NCBI RefSeq assembly: GCF_918797505.1
Contig: NC_092801.1
Location: forward strand, 18,909,731-18,973,730
Origin: Bemisia tabaci
Taxonomy: Eukaryota > Arthropoda > Insecta > Hemiptera > Aleyrodidae
Reading direction: 5' to 3'
DNA: 64,000 nt
The notes under the pieces are model-generated. The model did no database searches and was not told the origin of the DNA. It was given only the letters and a program-made list of their open reading frames with translations. The translations under genes were made by a program, and so were the position numbers. Below are positions 46,793-57,024 of this stretch, one piece after another. How positions within the stretch are numbered: the first letter of the stretch is position 1; each line of letters starts with the position of its first letter.

Positions 46793-47044
46793 AATGCGAG
46801 AAAAACAAGAAAAACCCAGGGGAGTTGAAACTGCCCGATCACGCGCCCGGAAAAATGGAAAAACCCCAAAAAACCTGGAAGGAGGGAAAATTTTGCCCAA
46901 GAGTCGAAAATCAAAGAAAAAGAGAAGAAAAATGCTGTATTTTTAAGAATGGTGGAAAATTTTGGGGAAAACTGATGAGAAAAATGTGGAGAGCTGGCCG
47001 GCGGACGCGTGAAAATTTGGGAGCTGGGAAGATTTTACACCCCT
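46793..47044 (+). repeat. Long direct duplication flanking family A copy 14 (right)
   Basis: Starts at the base after the element, ends ACACCCCT, and continues into unique AGAGAAACC. Confidence 0.85.
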
Positions 47045-47135
47045 AGAGAAACCGTTTCGCTTTGTTGACTATCTTCGAATTTCAAATTATGTAGATTCTT
47101 TTAGAAGGCTATTTTGAAATCAGACATGATTGATT

Positions 47136-47268
47136 ACACCAGAGAAAACATGGAAAAATCAACCCTTCTACCACCAAAATAGTAATTAGCGCAGAGAAAA
47201 CATTGAAAAAACAACCCCTCTACCACCAAAATAGTGATTAGCGCTGAAGTGATTCGGAAAATACTCGG
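47136..47268 (+). repeat. Two-copy tandem repeat of about 67 bp
   Basis: AGAGAAAACAT.GAAAAA followed by CTACCACCAAAATAGT and ATTAGCGC occurs twice in a row. Confidence 0.75.
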
Positions 47269-48985
47269 TTCAATTACGGAAAATCCTGATTCCTCGACCG
47301 AAAGTATGGTTTGTGTCTAGACTGAGCGATGGAGAATGAGTCACTTGCGCTAGTCACGGAATCGGTCTTGTGATAGTTTAGGCTTGTAGATTAACGAAAA
47401 TTAGTCCAAACGCCTCTCTACGTCCAATATGAACAGAGATATCGTCCATCGAAAAAAACGGTGCATGACCCGAGGTTGAAGAAACCATGGTATGCGCATC
47501 GCAGTGGATGACATCATATGCCGTGTTTTTCGATGAACAGTATCTCGATTAATATTGGTCTTAGAAAATTGGCGTTTAGATTGATCTCATTGACCTTTGC
47601 AAATCCATAAGCTTAAACCATCAAAATACGATTCTGCGGCCAGCGCAACGTACCTCTAAAGTCTGTTAGTCAATCGGAGAAGCAACGCCGCTTGCTTATT
47701 TTGACATGGATTAGGTATTCTTAACTTACGTGCGTCGTTATTGCACGTCTTCCGGGATTGAATTTCCAAATTCACGTCTTACCTGGAACATACGATAAAA
47801 AAATACGTTAGAAGGCAAAAAAGACGCATACCTTGAACAAAACAAAAAAAAAAAAACAGAATTCATCCCAACTAAAATGTAGCGATAATGGACAGAGTTC
47901 ATTAGAGAGGAACCAACCCACATTAAGTTGAAACTGAGGGAAAGAGGCTTGAAGTTGTATCTTCCAAAAGACTCAATGTAGAAAATATATAAACTTCAAC
48001 CCCTCTTTTCAAAAATAATTTTTTTTCGATTTTGAGTTTTTCGCACGAAAAAATACGACTGGAGGAACCCAAAATCATTCTAAACTCAATTTTTTTCGAA
48101 CATGTGGAATGGTTCCTCTCTGATAAACTCAATTCAACATTCCCTGACCTCTTCTCGCCATTTCCACGCCAGTTCAAAAAGATTCTCCTTCAACTGAGCA
48201 ACTTGGCAAGGGCGTAGCGTCGCGTCGATGCTGCAAGGGTTCCCATCTTAAGTAGATTCTCTTCTTATTCCTGCTTCTTTTCATCCGCTCAGCCTGTTTA
48301 CCTGCCACTCCTGCGCCGTGCTCAGCAAGAACAGCCTAACTCTGATGAAAACTTTACGCATCTCCGCTGTTTTCCCAAAGCTTGGTAGTCCAGTCCAGGG
48401 GTTCCGGTCAGGAAAGCGGGTTTTCTTTCCTCCTTCATTCTCGGTTGTCCTCTAACCCCCCCCCCCCCCCTCTTCTCCACAGGCTCCACACCTCCGCGGT
48501 CCAGACAGACTCTTCGGACCTAGAGGCTGAGTAAAAACCACTCAACTTCATTGCATTTCAATTCAAATTAAGCTTTTCTTGACCAAGCTGGGCTCTTCGA
48601 TAGGTGAAAAGAGACAAACGCCTTGCATCGTTCCTCAGAGTCCGAATATTTCCAGGCAGGATGGAAAACAGGTTTCGAGGCGGGTTGAGGCTCGGCTGAG
48701 ATCGAGTGTTTTTAAGAGATCCTGGAAAAGTACTCTCATTCGGTACTTCCTGCCGTTCGCGAGTTGCGGGGCGTTTGAAACGTAGATGCGAGCAAAAAAT
48801 ATCAAAAAATTCCTCGACGTTTCCCCGACTTTCAGGTTTTCTGATTCTAGAACGTCGATGCATTTATTTTAACCAGATAGAACGATTTATTACTGCCACT
48901 TGACGAGTTCTTAAAGGTGTAACGAATACAGATTTTCTTCTAGAAATGTTAGTGCGTCAGTACTTAAGAAGTGACATAAATTCGC
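47269..48985. other. 1.7 kb repeat-poor stretch around ratchet 3
   Basis: No MITE ends. A C run occurs at 48456-48471. No coding motif seen. Confidence 0.45.
47730..47811 (-). promoter_or_regulatory. Recursive-splicing ratchet point 3
   Basis: On the minus strand a perfect CTAAC branchpoint (A at 47808) is followed by GTATTTTTTTATCG and TATGTTCCAG, with the junction after 47783. GTAAGA follows directly at 47782. The branchpoint distance is 25 nt. A second strong 5' splice site, CAC|GTAAGTTAAG at 47729, would define a 53-nt RS exon (47730-47782). That exon has stop codons in all three frames, so if retained it would act as UTR or a poison exon. The surrounding 1.7 kb has no MITE I recognise. 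Confidence 0.78.
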
Positions 48986-49431
48986 CTACGGGCTGATTTT
49001 TGAGATTGACAGACAAAGAAGACGACGGAAAATGAAGTTATCCTTTTGAGGGTCTCTTTAGAAATTGATTTTGGATTTTCCTGAATTTTCGTGATATGTA
49101 ATTTAAGACGAGATTTTCTGATTATTGGCAAGAGTAAATTGATACTTCCTTGATTTAAAAAACCAACATGTCTAATGAAATGAATCAAATGTTTGAAATA
49201 TGCTCGAAGCACTCAGAATTTTCTGATTAATGGCTGATTTTCCCGGTATTTTCCCGATTTCTTTTGATAACATCGAACATACTGATATTATCCGGTTTAT
49301 ACTAACGGTGAACCCCCACCTATTGGTTGAAACAACTGTACTTGATGTAGACCAAGGGGAAAATGGTAGACTAACTACAGGGCCTCTCGTGAGTTGCCGT
49401 TAGTTCGTCTATTACTTACTTTCTTAGTCGA

Positions 49432-49636
49432 AACTGAAAAAAAAGTGGCGAGCTAAATAGACATACCGTCCGTTTCGGGCTCAGAGGCCGAAAGTTCCGG
49501 ATGCTAAAGCCGTAGCTTCGATTGTTTCGGGTGCTACGTTCGGAGCTTTCGACCACTGAGCCCGGAACGCGTACGGTATGTCTATCTAGCCCGTAAGTAC
49601 AGCTTCCACGGCCGAAGTTTTCTCATTTTTTCAGTG
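49432..49636. mobile_element. CACTG-type foldback with GACATACCGTCCG arms, copy 1
   Basis: ACTGAAAAAAAAGTGG to TTTTTTCAGTG. Arms AGACATACCGTCCGTTTCGG and its inverse TACGGTATGTCTATCT pair. GGCCGAAAGTTCCGG-like motifs are repeated. A second copy lies at 60439. Confidence 0.7.
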
Positions 49637-49648
49637 CGCAAGTACCCA

Positions 49649-49829
49649 CTACCACTCAGTGGCGTGGCGTGAATTGCGATATATCGATTATTATGCCACT
49701 TAAACCTATGGTAAAGAATCGATTATTAGGATGTTCGCAGCGAACACCCTGTTTATCGATCCTTTTCCATAGGTTTAAATGGCATAAAAATCGATATACC
49801 GCAATTCACGCCACGCCACTGCTACCACT
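49649..49829. mobile_element. Family G hAT MITE, intact, with 8-bp duplication
   Basis: The element (49657-49821) begins CAGTGGCGTGGCGTGAATTG and ends CAATTCACGCCACGCCACTG. CTACCACT stands on both sides. It is an almost perfect palindrome with a TGTTCGCAGCGAACACC centre. The 8-bp duplication and CAGTGGCG end identify hAT. Confidence 0.9.
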
Positions 49830-50099
49830 CATAGGATCGCTCCATTTTCCCACTTGTTTTCTTTGTCCATAGCTTTGTCTATGCCACTTCCAGTAATCAG
49901 CCCGGAGGAGCGAAACCGCAACGCGTAACCTTGAAGGAAGCGGCCGCAAAGTCCGCCACCGCTTACATCCGGAACACGACGGCAAGAAAAACAACAACAA
50001 CATCGACAACGACGACGGACCGCGCTGGCAAGACGTCCGTCCGCCGGTCGGGCGGGGCCCCCTCCCACGGGAAGTCGATTCCGGTGCACAAATCTGGAC

Positions 50100-50350
50100 T
50101 GCGGCCGCCGCCCGCTCGAGAATCGATCGATCGATCGAGAGTCGTATCGATGAGCGATACTTTTGCCGCGGGAGAGCGGGGCGCTATCGAGGCGCGGATC
50201 GCTCGCGCGTGGCCGTAAAGGCGCGGGGACGCCGGAAGCCCCGGGAAGACGCGGCGACGCCGGAAGTTGGGTGGCAGTTGAATGGGGCGTCCAGCGCGAC
50301 GGGGGAAAGGTCGCGACCCAAGACAGTCGAGCGTTGTGCGCTCCCGTCTT
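50100..50350. other. CpG-rich segment
   Basis: Contains ATCGATCGATCGATCG (50125-50140) and dense CpG. No frame with recognisable content. Confidence 0.35.
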
Positions 50351-50850
50351 GAGGAGAAACGCCGTGCTAGCGTTCGAATATTTCCGAATATCTCCCCCTA
50401 AAATAGAATATTGCCGAATTTTTCCCCTAAAATAGAGTATTGTCGAATTTCTCCGAATTTTGCCGAATTTTTACCCCCTACAATAGAATATTTCCGAATT
50501 TCTCCCCCCCCCCCCCAATAGAAAAATTCCGGACTTCTCTCCCCCCCCCCCCAAAAAAAAAGAATATTGCCTAATTTCTCCCCCTAGAGTAAAATTTTGC
50601 CAAATTTCTACTCCCTACAGTAGAAAATTGCAGAATTTCTCCCCCTAAAATAGAATATTGCGAAATTTCTCCCCCCTCCTTCCCAAAAAAATGAATATTG
50701 CCGAATTTCTACCCTCTACAATAGATTATTGCCGAATTTGTTCCCCTTAAATAGAATACTGCCGAATTTCTCCTCCCAACAATAGAATATTGCCGAATTT
50801 CTCCTTCCAACAATAGAATATTGCCGAATTTCTCCCCCCGAAAATATTTC
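50345..50850 (+). repeat. Minisatellite of about 30 bp, derived from family D
   Basis: About 15 units of the form TATTGCCGAATTTCTCCCCC followed by TAAAATAGAA. It starts next to AGGAGAAACGCCGTGCTAGC, a family D-like end, and the unit core TTGCCGAATTTCTCC is family D subterminal sequence (compare 9085). C runs of 10-11 interrupt several units. Confidence 0.75.
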
Positions 50851-51247
50851 CGCCCAAAAAGACACAGTGATCCATCCTAAGGTACACTGATTAAGATACT
50901 TGTGTTCTTGTGTTACTTTTGGTTCATGTAGGAAGTGAAACACGAACCAACGCAAAATTTTGTGCTGATTTTGGCACCGTTGGCGGTGAATTTAGTGCAG
51001 AAAACAATGGAGGGACTGGAAAAATGTAATCCTCCGATTACGATGTTGGAAACTTAGGAAAACATTTCTTCATGAAAACTTGCTGACATTTTCGCTTAAA
51101 TTTTCAATCGAAGACAAGTTTATTTTGTGTTTTACTTCCCGTATTAATCAAACTTTTTAAAAATTAAAAGGGAATTTCAAGGCATCATGACGCGAAAAAA
51201 AATAGGGTACCAGGTAATGGAATCAGGGAGATTCTGGTTAGTCCCCT

Positions 51248-51868
51248 TCAATGGGCCTGTTGCAAACTTTTGCTAGAGCAAAACTAAGAGTTGTTTCCTA
51301 CAGATAATGCCTCAAAAATCACGATGAGCGCATCGGCAAAGTCTGAAATGCACTCATAACTTCACAATCTGCGAAAGAAATTTGCGGTTTTTTGAGCTTC
51401 CCGCTTCGAAAACGATACTACGGTACAGGTGAACATTTTGTTAGAGGAGTCGTTCCATTGGCGACAATACTCATCATGGCCGACGCCAGTCCGCCAAAAC
51501 ACGTGTGATGGGACGAGATAACACTTGAACAGGATTAAACCATATAACAATCGGCGTGTTTACGTTCATATTTTCCTCGCCCGCCTTAATTGACCTTGAA
51601 CTCTCCTCGAATTACGCGAGGAACTGCGCAAGCGTCGGCCATGATGAATATTGCCGACGATGGAGCGACTCCTCTAACAAAATGTTCACCTGTGCAGTAG
51701 TATCGTTTTTGAAGCGGGAAGCTCAAAATAACGCAAATTTCTTACGCAGATTGTGAAGTTATGAGTGCATTTCAGACTTTGCAGATGCGCTCATCGTGAT
51801 TTTTGAGGCATTATCTATAGGAAACAACTCTTCATTCTGCTCTAGCAAAAGTTTGCAACAGGCCCATT
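51248..51868. mobile_element. 620-bp foldback element
   Basis: Ends AATGGGCCTGTTGCAAACTT and AAGTTTGCAACAGGCCCATT. Arms of about 240 bp (AAATCACGATGAGCGCATC, CAGGTGAACATTTTGTTAGAG, GCCATGATGA.TATTG) pair inverted around a central part of about 110 bp. A short related end, AATGGGCCAGTTGCAAACTT, lies at 54729. No coding content. Confidence 0.75.
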
Positions 51869-53034
51869 ACTGAAGAATATCCAACATCTATCTCCGTGGC
51901 TGGAAACATTGGCAAATCCTCCAGTAGACAAAAAAAAGCGATTCGTACGATTTTCCAAGGTGAAAAATTTCCACCACGCTGCAATTTCGCACTCTTTTGT
52001 TTATACAATGGATGAAAACCGATCCCCATGAGGAGGCACGTGGACGTGATTCACTGGAGCATTCAACCTGTCTGGCACCAAACGTTGCTCCTGCTGACAT
52101 AGAGTGGTATCTCAATTCCTGCGTGAACCCTAGGAAGCATAGAGTAATACGGACGATAGAGCTCAAAGGAAAAAGCAGTTGCGCCCCTCCGACACAAGCG
52201 ACGATAGTTTGGTCCCCTACATATTCATACTCTTCCAGGAAGCCAAGCAATATTGGACGAGTGCGCAAAAATACGAGACCGAAAAACAAAAACGAGATTG
52301 CGGAATGAAAAAGGGAGGCTTTTTTTCTGTCTACTTTTTCTTTTTCTTTATTTTTAAAAAAAAAAGGTGGGGGGAGAAACAATATACCCGACGGAGTAGG
52401 CCCTTTAAAAGTTTTAAATTAAAACACGCATTAAGCGGTGAAGAACAAATAAAAAAATAGATCAAAACAAAAAAACAAGAAAAACAAAAAAAATACCAAC
52501 AAAAAAAGAAAGATAAAATAAACCAAAACAGATCCTTTTTTTGAGAACCTTTTAATGAAGCTCTTGATTCCGGGGAGTTTCTGAAAGAGAATCGCGCGAG
52601 CGGAGTGGGCGCGAAAAAAGCGATTTTGCTACATTCCAAATTTTTCAGCGCTATTTTTGACCGGCGAGTTATTTCGGGGGCGAAGCGACGGGGGGAAGGG
52701 GGCACCCACGTGATCGCCCTCTCCCCCGTGCCGCGCTCATTGCGCCGGCACAGTGTAAATTCTCTGCGAAGCAATGTGTAGTGGTGTGTAGGTAGTCGTA
52801 AATTCTTAACGACTAAACACGGAATAAGACACTTGCGAAGAATAAGAGAATGCTCTCTATTATGTACGCTGGGAAATCACTTCTTCTAGTGAAAAACGAT
52901 TGAGGAAATTTAGGGGTGAATGTTAAAAATTTCATAGTTAATTTTTATTTATTTTGGCATTATACACTACTAACGTGGTGAACGCTTGAAAGAATGCCCC
53001 GTTGCGTTTTAGGAATGCCGCAAAATTTAGAAAA
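51869..53034. other. No gene recognised; A/T-rich low complexity at 52320-52530
   Basis: Frames up to 164 codons on the minus strand and 103 on the plus strand overlap each other and contain homopolymer-coded runs. No motif identified. Confidence 0.4.
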
Positions 53035-53412
53035 TAAAATTCTCTGATATAAATTCCTGATTTCCCTGACGCATTTGAATAAAATTCCCTAGCAAATGAA
53101 ATATGTATGCAATGTGGCAAAAATGATTTGAAATAGTTTTTGGGCAAATTCGTTGTCCAAGCGCCAATCCTTCATAAAAGCTAAGAGGGGTAAATTTACA
53201 ATTTTTTCCCGACACTTTCGTTAGTACCCCTGACATTCTCAGGTTTTCCCTGTCTTTTTAAAATCCCTGACATTTCACCGTTTTCCCTGACTGTGGGTGA
53301 ATTTACAATTTTTCCCAGACACTTTCGTTACTATCCCTAACATTTCCAGGTTTTCCCTATCTTTGTAAAATTCCCTGACATTTCCCCGTTGTCCCTGACC
53401 GTGGCAACCCTG
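53035..53412 (+). mobile_element. Family C repeat with tandem-duplicated right end
   Basis: The right part occurs twice (about 53178-53298 and 53299-53412). Each copy has AATTTACAATTTTTTCCC-type sequence, ACACTTTCGTTA and CTGACATTTC.CCGTT. The final TGGCAACCCTG is intact. Confidence 0.6.
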
Positions 53413-53439
53413 TGAGATACGCATTTTTCGCATTAAACA

Positions 53440-53740
53440 ATGGAACGACGACAACATTGTCGGAAAAGCACGTCACTAGGAAGCGGAGATCGACATCGTT
53501 GCGGACCGGGACCGGGAAGCGGACGAGGAAGAGGGAAGCGGCAAAAGCACGAGTTTCGGAAACTCTTTATTTTTAACTCCCGTCCAAATCCGAAAACTAC
53601 AATAGGTGGGCTCCGCTCGGTGCTCGGCTTTTGAGGAGGCGCCACGGCCACGCGGCCGTAAATCAGCCGCCGTCGTCCGTTCACGCGCGGCTTCGACGTG
53701 ACGTGACGCCGGCCGGCGTCGCGACGCACTGCGTTGCCAA
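53440..53740. other. CpG-rich block, no gene recognised
   Basis: Contains GACCGGGACCGGGAAGCGG and the CpG-rich GACGTGACGTGACGCCGG. Both strands are open for 64-98 codons without a motif. Confidence 0.35.
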
Positions 53741-53775
53741 ATTGTGCAGGTTATACATCAGCGACTGATTCTTCC

Positions 53776-54227
53776 GTCAAAGTTCGCGAGAAACACGATG
53801 GTGTCACTGGTTTTCTCTGAAATCCCAAGCTCAAAAAATGCTCTCAAAGTTGAGGCCAAAATGGAGGAGATATCCCACGCTATCCTGAGAGTCCACCTCT
53901 ACATCAAGACAAACTCTCCATGCAAAAATGGGGAGCAAATACATCGACAGGGCTGCCACTTCATTTGGGGACTCTAAAACTGAAAACACGGCATCACTGC
54001 TAATGTATTTACTCCCTATCTTTGCATGGAGAGTTCGTCTTGATGTAGAGGTGGACTCACAGGATAGCTTGGGATATCCCCTCCATTTTGGCCTCAACTT
54101 GAGAGCTATTTTTGAGCTTGGGAGTTGATTTCAGAGAAAACCAGTGACACCATCGTGTTTCTCGCGAACGTTTAGGTAAGAATCGGTTGTCAAATCGTAA
54201 ATTCCTCACACATGCAACATCTCCATT
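53776..54227. mobile_element. Family E foldback element, copy 3 (left end truncated)
   Basis: Starts inside the arm at GTCAAAGTTCGCGAGAAAC and ends ACATGCAACATCTCCATT. The first 50 bp of the left arm is missing. Confidence 0.75.
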
Positions 54228-54289
54228 CGGTCGCTTTAGTCTTCCTTTCAATCCGTCCGTATTAACTGAAATATCTTTTGGGAGCGTGC

Positions 54290-54620
54290 TGGACAACGCG
54301 GTCCATTAGCCGCGGGATCTCAGCCACACTCGCCCGCGCCGCGCCGCTCTCCGGAGCACGGCGAAAATTTGGGAGTGGGCCCGAATAAACGGAGACGCGA
54401 CTCGAGCCGTGACTAATAACAACTCCAGCATGACGTCACACGCCGGGCGTCGCGGCGCGGCGCGGCGCGGCGCGCCGAGATTGATGGCTGGGCAGCGTGC
54501 ACCGCGTGCGGTGCATTCACTCCGCGACCCACCCGCACCACCGCCGCGACGCGTACATGCACGTCGCGCCGAGACCCCGCGCTTTGCAATGCGCCTATGC
54601 ATAAAGCTGTCGTGAGAGCG
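54290..54620. other. CpG-rich block
   Basis: CGGCGCGGCGCGGCGCGCC-like low-complexity GC at 54455-54475, with a TGACGTCA at 54431. Frames are open on both strands and no domain is visible. Confidence 0.35.
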
Positions 54621-54815
54621 AGGTGAACGGTAAGTGCACTTCTGTATGAGCCATGGTTAGTACATGCTAATATTTGTCTCGAGTTTCATACCAGCATGCA
54701 CTCACTGCTCTCTTCGCTATCACGGCAGAATGGGCCAGTTGCAAACTTCAGCTTGAGTAAAAAGGAGGAACTGTTACTTCTAGAACCGTTGCCGTGCAGA
54801 CCGCACCGCGTTGGG

Positions 54816-55232
54816 CGCAATGCATGAAGTATTCACGCAGTCTTGAAGGCTATGCGTTTCACGCTGACCGCGCTGACCACACCGTTAGGAAACTCGATAA
54901 AAACCATCAAGTGAACGTGCCAGCGGGGGAGGGGTGCATAAGACGCATCCTGTCAACACTACTAGCAAAAGTTCACGGAACTTTGCACGAGAGTTAAGTT
55001 TCGTAAACCTACTTCTGTGTGGACAAGGCTTTCCATGTTTGGCGCAATGCGTGAAGTATTCACGCAGTCTTGTAGGAGCTATGTGTTTCACGCTGACCGC
55101 ACTGTGTTTGACGCAACGCGTGAAGTATTCGTGCATTCTTGTAGGCGCTATCCGTTTCACGCTGACCGCAATGACCGCACTGTGTTTGATGCAATGCGTG
55201 AAGTATTCGTGCAGTCTAGTAGGCGCTAATAT
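54816..55232 (+). repeat. Minisatellite, four units of about 70-78 bp
   Basis: Units begin near 54817, 55040, 55110 and 55188. Each has a GCAATGCGTGAAGTATTC-like start, GCAGTCTTGTAGGCGCTAT and CGTTTCACGCTGACCGC. About 150 bp of non-repeat DNA separates unit 1 from the rest. The frame stays open across units 2-4, but unit length is not a multiple of three throughout, so coding is unlikely. Confidence 0.7.
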
Positions 55233-55439
55233 GTGTTGCCGATCGCCCGTTGCCTACGAGAATGAAAAGGCCGTAACCAGTCAGTTTTGTGACGTCAAGC
55301 TACTAGATATTTACCGAAAACAACAAGCATCTCCGGGTCATCGGAGCTTCGATGAGTGAGCCAGTCGCTACGTGGACCAATCAGAGTGGCCCTCGATCGG
55401 CCGAAGTTGCTCGAGCGGCCCGTTTGAATCTTTGTTTAT

Positions 55440-55495
55440 CTTGGTCTTACTTGTCTATCGATTTGTCTATCAACTTCAACAATCAGCCCGCAGGG
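55440..55495. repeat. Family F right-end fragment
   Basis: TTGTCTATCAACTTCAACAA followed by TCAGCCCGC. Confidence 0.55.
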
Positions 55496-56130
55496 AAGGT
55501 ATCAACGAGACTATTCCTGCCAAATCAACAATCTATTTTTCCTCAGTGATACCATGCTTACGTCCCACTTGAAGAGTCTTGAAAACGCTTTATCGTCTCA
55601 TGCACGGCGTTCTGCATTTCTAGCGTCGCTCCCGCATCAACTTCCGGGGTCGACCCATCGTCCCAGCCCCCCGGGGCGGAAAGGGGGGGGGGTCGGAATC
55701 CGGGAGGCATCCCGGGGCCGCCTATTTCTGTCGTTGTTCACCAGGGGCGTCAAGGCGCTCCTGTCAGCGTCGCGACGCGGTGGCTGGAAGCGTGGAGGCG
55801 TGCTGCCAGCCTCCCGTTTACATAACTGAAATTCCCCGAATGATAGGGCGACGGCCCCCCGATCGTCCCGAGGGCCTCCGCTTTCGCGCTCCGGTGAAGA
55901 TCGTCCTGGCAGGGTTCTCGAAGAAGGATCGACGAGCATCTGGAATTTCGGTGGAGGGATCGACTTGAAGAGATTCAGCCGTGAGGAATTAAATTTTTTC
56001 GTGAAAAACTACGTAACTGATGAGCCAGAGGCAATAGATTTGTGGAAAACTTCAGCCAGAGCGTACGAGACGGCGAAAAAAGCCGGAAAATGGCTCAAAA
56101 ATCACGATGAATCCCTAATGCCACAATCTG

Positions 56131-56370
56131 CACTGGAAAACATAAAAACATTGGATCTAGAGTCCAGGCTCTTGAAAACGTTGACAAGAACAAGAAAAGA
56201 AAAAGGACTCTTGATTCAATCAGATTTAAGTTTAAATCAAGAACCAAGCCTCTTAATTTGAGCGGATTTCCTTTTGATATAAGCTTAAATCTGATAGAAT
56301 CAAGAGTATTTTTTCTTGTCAATGTTTTCAAGAGCCTGGACTCTAAATCTAATGTGTTTTTTTTCCAGTG
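56131..56370. mobile_element. Family A foldback MITE, copy 15
   Basis: CACTGGAAAACATAAAAAC to TTTTTTTTTCCAGTG with TG on both sides. The left arm has an AACAAGAAAAG expansion. Confidence 0.85.
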
Positions 56371-56659
56371 TGCGTATAGGGAATGTGCGTTATTTTATAA
56401 GCTTCCCGCCTTTAAGACTCCTCCTGGTTCAGGGCAGGGTGAAGGGCTGTAGGGGGTCGGGCTCGGGGGGCTTCTTCCAGATAATTTTTGAACTTTTAAT
56501 GCATCCAATATGCAATTAGAGTCAATGGTCACTTGGTCACCAAAGGTACGCTTCTTTCTTTCTTCTTTCCTCCGTTCCTTCCTCCTTTATTTCTCCCATT
56601 TTTCTTTCCCCTTTTTTGGGCGAACGGAAGGGGGGAGGGGGAGCCGGCATCCCCCTTGC

Positions 56660-56695
56660 ATCTTCTATGAAACATATTTTGAAGAAATCTAAGGT
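56660..56695 (+). repeat. 36-bp direct duplication flanking a family B MITE (left)
   Basis: ATCTTCTATGAAACATATTT followed by TGAAGAAATCTAAGGT. It matches 56989-57024 with two mismatches. Confidence 0.8.
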
Positions 56696-56979
56696 CAGGG
56701 TGTCTACTAAAACAGGCAGGCCGAAAATCAGTACTTTTACATTATATTCCCCCGAAATTCAGTCCTCAACAAACAAATTCAGTACTTTTTCAGTACCTCC
56801 ATTTGACGAAATTCGATAACTTTCAAAAATTTGAATTTGTCGCTCGAATTACGACAAACTGACAAAAAATCCGGACATTCTCGCGGAATTTCCGCACTTT
56901 TTCAGTACTTCCGGACCGCCCTTAAAAAGCCAGTACTATTTCCTGACTTTCCTGAAATTCCGGACTTATCGACACCCTG
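56696..56979 (+). mobile_element. Family B MITE, complete
   Basis: CAGGGTGTCTACTAAAACAGG to GACTTATCGACACCCTG. Flanking sequences are copies of a 36-bp host segment rather than an 8-bp duplication. Confidence 0.8.
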
Positions 56980-56988
56980 ATACCCTGA

Positions 56989-57024
56989 ATCTTTTATGAA
57001 GCATATTTTGAAGAAATCTAAGGT
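56989..57024 (+). repeat. 36-bp direct duplication flanking a family B MITE (right)
   Basis: Copy of 56660-56695. Nine bases (ATACCCTGA), which repeat the element's CCCTG end, separate it from the element. Confidence 0.8.

Larger units (their letters stand above)
48990..49904. mobile_element. Family F MITE expanded by nested insertions
   Basis: Left end GGCTGATTTTTGAGATTGAC, right end CTTCCAGTAATCAGCCCGG. CCTATTGGTTGAAAC (49320) and CATAGGATCGCTCC (49830) are its subterminal parts. It holds an unidentified insert at about 49050-49310, a CACTG-type foldback at 49432-49636 and a family G hAT at 49657-49821. Confidence 0.65.

Noticed and set aside
50345..50850. Regular repeats as a CRISPR array
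   Set aside because: Units are contiguous, vary in length and have no unique spacers, and the setting is an animal genome. It is a minisatellite.
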